From: Gadus chalcogrammus
Taxonomy: Eukaryota; Chordata; Actinopteri; Gadiformes; Gadidae
DNA: 64,000 bases
NCBI RefSeq assembly: GCF_026213295.1
Contig: NC_079419.1
Coordinates: 14,324,990 to 14,388,989 of the forward strand
Direction of reading: 5' to 3'
Shown: piece by piece, positions 59,466 through 64,000 of the stretch
Layout of the letters: each line of letters opens with the position of its first letter
Position numbering within the stretch: the stretch's first letter is position 1
Program-made: the position numbers and the translations under genes
The notes under the pieces: model-generated
What the model was told of the DNA's origin: nothing
What the model saw: the letters and a program-made list of their open reading frames with translations, nothing else
Database searches by the model: none

Positions 59466-60806
59466 GGGTCTCATTTATAAAACTGTGTGTGGGATCGTTA
59501 CTAAAAGTGTACGTACGCCCAAAAGCCAAGTTTTGCGTGCGCCAGAAAATATTCAGATTTATAAAACCCTGCGTACGCACACCGTACGCAATCTTTGCTT
59601 TATAAATCACAGAGTGCGTACAAGTGTGCGCAGCTGAATCAGCTTCACGTTCCGCCCTGTACACACCCCTTTTTAACCATAAATGGTCAATGCAAATGAC
59701 CTCATGAACGCGATCTGCATATAAAACAGACTCAGATGCAAGTATTATGACTAGTCGGAAACAATGGCAGAAGTACTGAGAAAAGCAAAAAAGCGAAATT
59801 GCACGGAGGTTGAAGTGGAGACACTTGTGGGTGAGATGGAGGCCCGAAAAGTAGTTTTGTTCGGCGGTCACGGGATTGGGATCGCCCACAACAAAAAGCA
59901 GAGTGAGTGGCTGCAGCAGTGAACTCTGTCAGTAGCACGGAGCGCACAGTCCCAGAATTAAAAAAGAAGTGGTCTGACATAAAGGTACATATTTTTATGT
60001 ACCAATAAATCGTTATGGTCCGTAAAGACCCTATCCCTCCGAATCCTGCCATTTGCATGGTCCGCCAGAAGTGCCATATGGTGCAGCATTACCACGGCGC
60101 TCACCTCTGTATTTATAGGGTTACGGTAATAAGACTGACAAAGAACACCTTGGATAATCAGTTTGTAATCACCCAAGTAAAATGTTCTTGAACATAACCC
60201 CTTTTTAATGCCTGATTTGTCATGAAAGCATCAAGAGTAACGGACAACGATTGTGATGAGGCGTGTGGCTTGGTTTTCCACACTTGGGATTTAATTGATA
60301 TTTGATTATGTGTTTACAGTGTCGCATGAAAATATTATGCTATTGACACATGTTGGACAGATGCTTTATACCATGCAGTCGCGCCGTCAGTGGAGAGTAT
60401 GGAGTGACGGGATTAAATATAGAGAATTTTTTTTTATTTCTATTCTACTGAGATGTTTCTGGAGTTATAACTGAGAAATAACGCAGTTGACTTAAATCAT
60501 TCTGATTGCATAGATTTAACGCATGATACGGGTTGAAACTAAATTTATGAAGGGCGATGATAAAACATAATCGTTCTTCTCACTCTACAATTCTTCTGTC
60601 TGATTTCAGTTCACCACCACACCATCTGTGTTGCCAATTCTCCTTTTCCTCCAAACCATGCGTACGCATGGGTCAGAGTTTGCTTAGGGCTGCGCACATT
60701 TTCCCGTCAGGTAGTTTTTTTTATAGATCACAACCTTGGCGTGGAAAGTCACGTACGCCAATTTCAGCCCCGTTTTGTGCGTACGCAATGGTTATAAATG
60801 AGACCC
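59466..60806 (+). mobile_element. PIF/Harbinger DNA transposon remnant
   Basis: Terminal inverted repeats gggtctcatttataaa and ttataaatgagaccc are flanked by a 3-bp duplication CTG (59463-59465 and 60807-60809), which fits the CWG preference of Harbinger elements. Subterminal copies of gtacgca words lie at both ends. It carries a Myb/SANT-like gene remnant at 59764-59984; no DDE nuclease was seen. Both flanks look like a single older sequence split by the insertion. Confidence 0.85.
59764..59984 (+). pseudogene. Harbinger Myb/SANT-like DNA-binding protein, broken
   Basis: Reads MAEVLRKAKKRNCTEVEVET, then EMEARKVVLFGGHGIGI, then after one frameshift AVNSVSS and VPELKKKWSDIK with a GT donor. 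This is the Myb/SANT-like protein that Harbinger transposons carry beside their nuclease; host proteins such as NAIF1 derive from the same family. Confidence 0.75.
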
Positions 60807-61150
60807 CTGGTATGTAGGGAGAACAGAAGGGGTCCCAGTACAGAGCCTTGAGGGATACCAGTGTCAAGAGTGCAGGGTTTGGACAAGGAGCCATTCCATG
60901 TGACCTGATAGGTGCGATTCGTCAGGAAGGATGAGATCCAGCATATTGCAAATTTTGAAACATTCCTTCCCTTCCCCTCCCTCGAAATATATCAGTCAAC
61001 ATCAGGATTTGATGTACGGAAGCGAATTATGGCCACATGTGAATTTATTTGGAGTTCTGAGTTTAACGTCAGAATTCTGAGGTTTAAGTCAGAGTTCTGA
61101 CTTTAATCTCAGGGAAATGGGAGTCAATAGCACGACCCATGATGCAAAAG

Positions 61151-61950
61151 TCATTCTTTCTCCAATGGGGAGAAGGTAAAGACGTAGTCGGGAGTAAACG
61201 GGCAGGAATCGGAAAACCGGTAACCGTAAATATCACTCGGAAAAGAGGCTTGTAACATTGTGACAAAATCCAAAGAGATATCCGACCAGGGGAGATGAGG
61301 CAACGGGAGTGGACACAGGAGACCAGGAGGTGGGTGACGAGATACCTTGCTCTGGGTGCACAGAGGACAGGCGGCAACATATTCTCCTACCTCCCTCTCC
61401 ATGAACGGCCACCAGAAGCGTTGCTTAACCTGAACATAAACAGAGTACGCCTTATTTCAGGGTGTCAGGAGAGGAGGGAGGTATGGGCCCAGTGGATGAC
61501 CTAAGCACCATGAGAAACCGGAACAAACAGCCGGTTCGGGGGACAGCCGTCCGGTACTTGAACATTACCAGTCCATCTGAATGTTATCAGCAGAGACAAT
61601 AAATCCCAGAAAAGGGACAGTGGTGTTGTGGAATTCACACTTCTCAGCCTTTACGGAAAGCCGGTGGTCGGGTAGCCACTGCAGAACTTGGTGGACATGC
61701 TTGACATGAGTCTGGACGGACGAATGATGCCGGAAAAGTCTTTATAATCTTTCATAGCCTCCTTCTCTGCACTGAATAGAGACGACCTTTGGGAGCTGAA
61801 ATTCCTGGGAGCAGATCCATGGGACATAGGTTCATAGGGTCGGTGTGTTAAGGCAGGGAAATGGCTCAAGCCTTGCTGAACACCTCCTTGAGGTCGAGGT
61901 AACAGGACGTGACCCCGCAGAGATCCGGAACGACCTAGGAACCCTGGGTC
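61151..61950 (-). mobile_element. Ty3/gypsy LTR-retrotransposon fragments
   Basis: Read on the minus strand, three pieces lie in element order. The start of a reverse transcriptase is at about 61850-61720 (EKEAMKDYKD, IIRPS). A middle RT piece is at about 61700-61565, around the frame of HQVLQWLPDHRLSVK. An integrase zinc-finger and linker region is at 61402-61280 (CPLCTQSKVSRHPPPGLL, PWSDISLDFVT). Large parts between them are deleted and frames are broken. No LTR was found. Confidence 0.8.
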
Positions 61951-62319
61951 GAGAAGGCTCTCGGGCAGAAACAGACCGGAAACAGTTAAAAGAAAATATA
62001 AATTAATTCATGTATTTTTGACCAAATTTCTGGCCAAAACTAATTAAAGAAGAAGGATTATTTCCCGGCTCACTATGCCGCCAGAACCTTGGTCCCCTTC
62101 CCTAAAGGTTGTTTTAGCGATTCTAGGCCGAAACATAAATGATCACATTCGCCTGATCTTTCCTCACTTTCCGCTAGCTGCCTGCCCAATAAGCAGGCCG
62201 TCAAAAAAACTTGTCTCTGTAGGCAGCCTATGATCCGAGATCGTGCACAAAACCAAATGGTACCATCAACCACTCAAAACCCAAATATATAGTATTCCAA
62301 CCAATCATCGACAAGGGGC

Positions 62320-62880
62320 AGGGGTGGACTGGCCATCTGGCATACCGGGCATCGTCCCGGTGGGCCGTTGACCCAATGTGGGCCGGTCCGGTCCGCTATG
62401 TTTTCTTTTTTCCTCTCTCTCTAAATTCCCTCCAATTGGGCTGGCCAATGGGCTACAGAGAGTTAGCAGTGTGTTGCCAGCATCGACGCATATTATTGGT
62501 CTATGTTTGTCATTGTCAATCTTCAATCATGGGCTGACTGTCTCAGAGAGCCCTGACAGTGCTGTCCATCACAACACAAACCAGGGTGGGCGGGACCTCA
62601 TGGCATGGGCCGGAGTCGCGGGAGCCGGTACGGAGCTGAAAACGCCCGGGTGGTGCTGAAAAACGGCGACTTAAGCCTCTGGAGATGGAAGTTAAATGTT
62701 CAAAATTGACAGACCTATTTGGTGCCGGGGTCCACACCCCAGCAGGTGCTGCTGCGCCAGGAGACGAGCGAGTGGAGGCATATATGCTAAGTAACGTTAG
62801 CCTGGGGCTAGCTAGGCTACATTTTGAGACATGTCCAAAACAGAGTAGAAAACGTTTTTACATTGAATGTGATGTGACCT
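62320..62880 (+). mobile_element. hAT-type transposon left end (tentative)
   Basis: caggggtggactggccatct is a terminus-like sequence of a widespread hAT family. At 62685-62880 an open stretch MEVKCSKLTDLFGAG could be part of its N-terminal coding region. The right end was not found. Confidence 0.45.
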
Positions 62881-63424
62881 AATTAACTGCATACTTGCGA
62901 CAATATATTAGCCCAGAGTTGAAGGGCTGTGATTGTTGGTAGTTGTGGTTGATTTTGTTTAAATTGGCCGAATTGTGATATTATGGGTTATTATTGTTCA
63001 GATGATTTGGCTAAGCTAGCTAACAGCTGCTAACGTTAGCAGTCTCTTGTTGCCATAGCAACAGTAAAGATTGACATGGACTAATGAGCTGTAAATAGAG
63101 ATGCAGAATCAAGCTGTATTTTAAATACAGATGTGACACTTTGAATTTTAGCACAAAATACAAGTAAACCTATTGGAAATTATTAGTTTAATTTGCAATA
63201 TTTGCCATTGAATTTATTGTAATCTTTCAATTCGTTTATTGTTTACTGAGGTGATGACTATTTCGAGAGGAATGCAATATGTATGTTTAAAGGTTTATGT
63301 GAAGAAACATACTATATGTGTGATAAAATGACAATTGGTTATTCATAAATGTCTCTTTATATTCTCTGCTACCATCATCTCCTGTCAAACAGGTTTTCCT
63401 CACCTGCTAGAAGTTATTCTATGA

Positions 63425-63609
<185 letters not shown>

Positions 63610-63733
63610 TTGATTATGATTATTTCCTGGTTGAAGATTTTCACATTAATTTTAATTTCAAACATTTGCATATCTTTTAAGTTAAATTAACAGTTATGCA
63701 GGTAGGCCGAATTACAGGTCTGAATAGATATGC

Positions 63734-63795
63734 ATTCTCATATACATGTGTGTGCACATGTATACATACATGTGCACATACACGTGTATGAGAAT
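63734..63795. repeat. 62-bp near-perfect hairpin
   Basis: attctcatatacatgtgtgt is inverted at the right end as acgtgtatgagaat. The centre is the alternating tgcacatgtatacatacatg, so the whole can fold or adopt cruciform DNA. Confidence 0.8.
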
Positions 63796-64000
63796 ATGAG
63801 AAAAAAAATTAAATTCTCTATTTATGGTTTCATAATGACTGAGTCACCGTTAAAACAAATTGGTTTCAGCTCTAATGCTGTTACTGTCTGTAATATGTTT
63901 CTATTTAGATTATTTGTCAGGAGATTTTGTTATTATTGTCCGAGTCCGGTTTTAACTAATGCTGGGCTTACACCAAACGATTTTCACAGTCACAGACTAA

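Noticed and set aside
59446..59889. Minus-strand open frame of 147 codons
   Set aside because: It crosses the Harbinger terminal repeat and is antisense to the Myb/SANT remnant; no homology seen.

Overview
The window looks like nuclear DNA of a teleost fish. It has compact spliced genes with short GT-AG introns, very many long (AC/GT)n tracts, tRNA-derived SINEs, and remnants of Tc1, hAT, PIF/Harbinger, L2-like and Ty3/gypsy elements. Nine vertebrate genes were recognised by translating exons and matching them from memory to known families: mybl1 (+), vxn (-), adhfe1 (-), crh (+), trim55 (-), dnajc5b (-), pde7a (+), armc1 (+) and the first exon of a probable cyp7b1 (+). From memory, this is the order and the relative orientation of the human 8q12.3-q13.1 block read backwards. 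RRS1 and MTFR1, which sit inside the human block, were not seen. The dinucleotide load recalls gadiform fishes, but I cannot assign a species.

Layout. 0-2 kb: AT-rich, no clear gene. 2.2-8 kb: mybl1, whose DNA-binding exons carry many one-base indels while its C-terminal exons read through. 8-12.4 kb: AT-rich, with a hAT-type MITE. 12.4-15.3 kb: vxn, which here contains a well-formed SH3 exon. 16.8-22.8 kb: adhfe1, 14 intact exons, with a SINE and a hAT MITE in introns. 25.5-26.3 kb: crh. 26.9-33.2 kb: trim55, nine exons, one of them two bases short. 34.4-35.7 kb: dnajc5b, with three or four one-base shifts. 37.6-45.9 kb: pde7a, 13 intact exons. 46-51.7 kb: intergenic, including a 2.4-kb hAT copy with an 8-bp target duplication. 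51.8-54.7 kb: armc1, six intact exons. 56.9 kb: cyp7b1 exon 1. 57-64 kb: repeats (a GATATC-rich array, a Harbinger element, gypsy fragments, a hAT end and a GA microsatellite).

The genes are not an operon or a shared pathway; they are a conserved syntenic block. Exon lengths of vxn, adhfe1, pde7a and armc1 each add to a multiple of three through all chosen splice sites. This supports those models and shows that the frame breaks in mybl1, trim55 and dnajc5b are local. The most interesting points are the SH3 domain inside vexin, a minisatellite that multiplies the trim55 exon 2 splice donor, and (UG)n tracts that form or abut splice sites in several genes.
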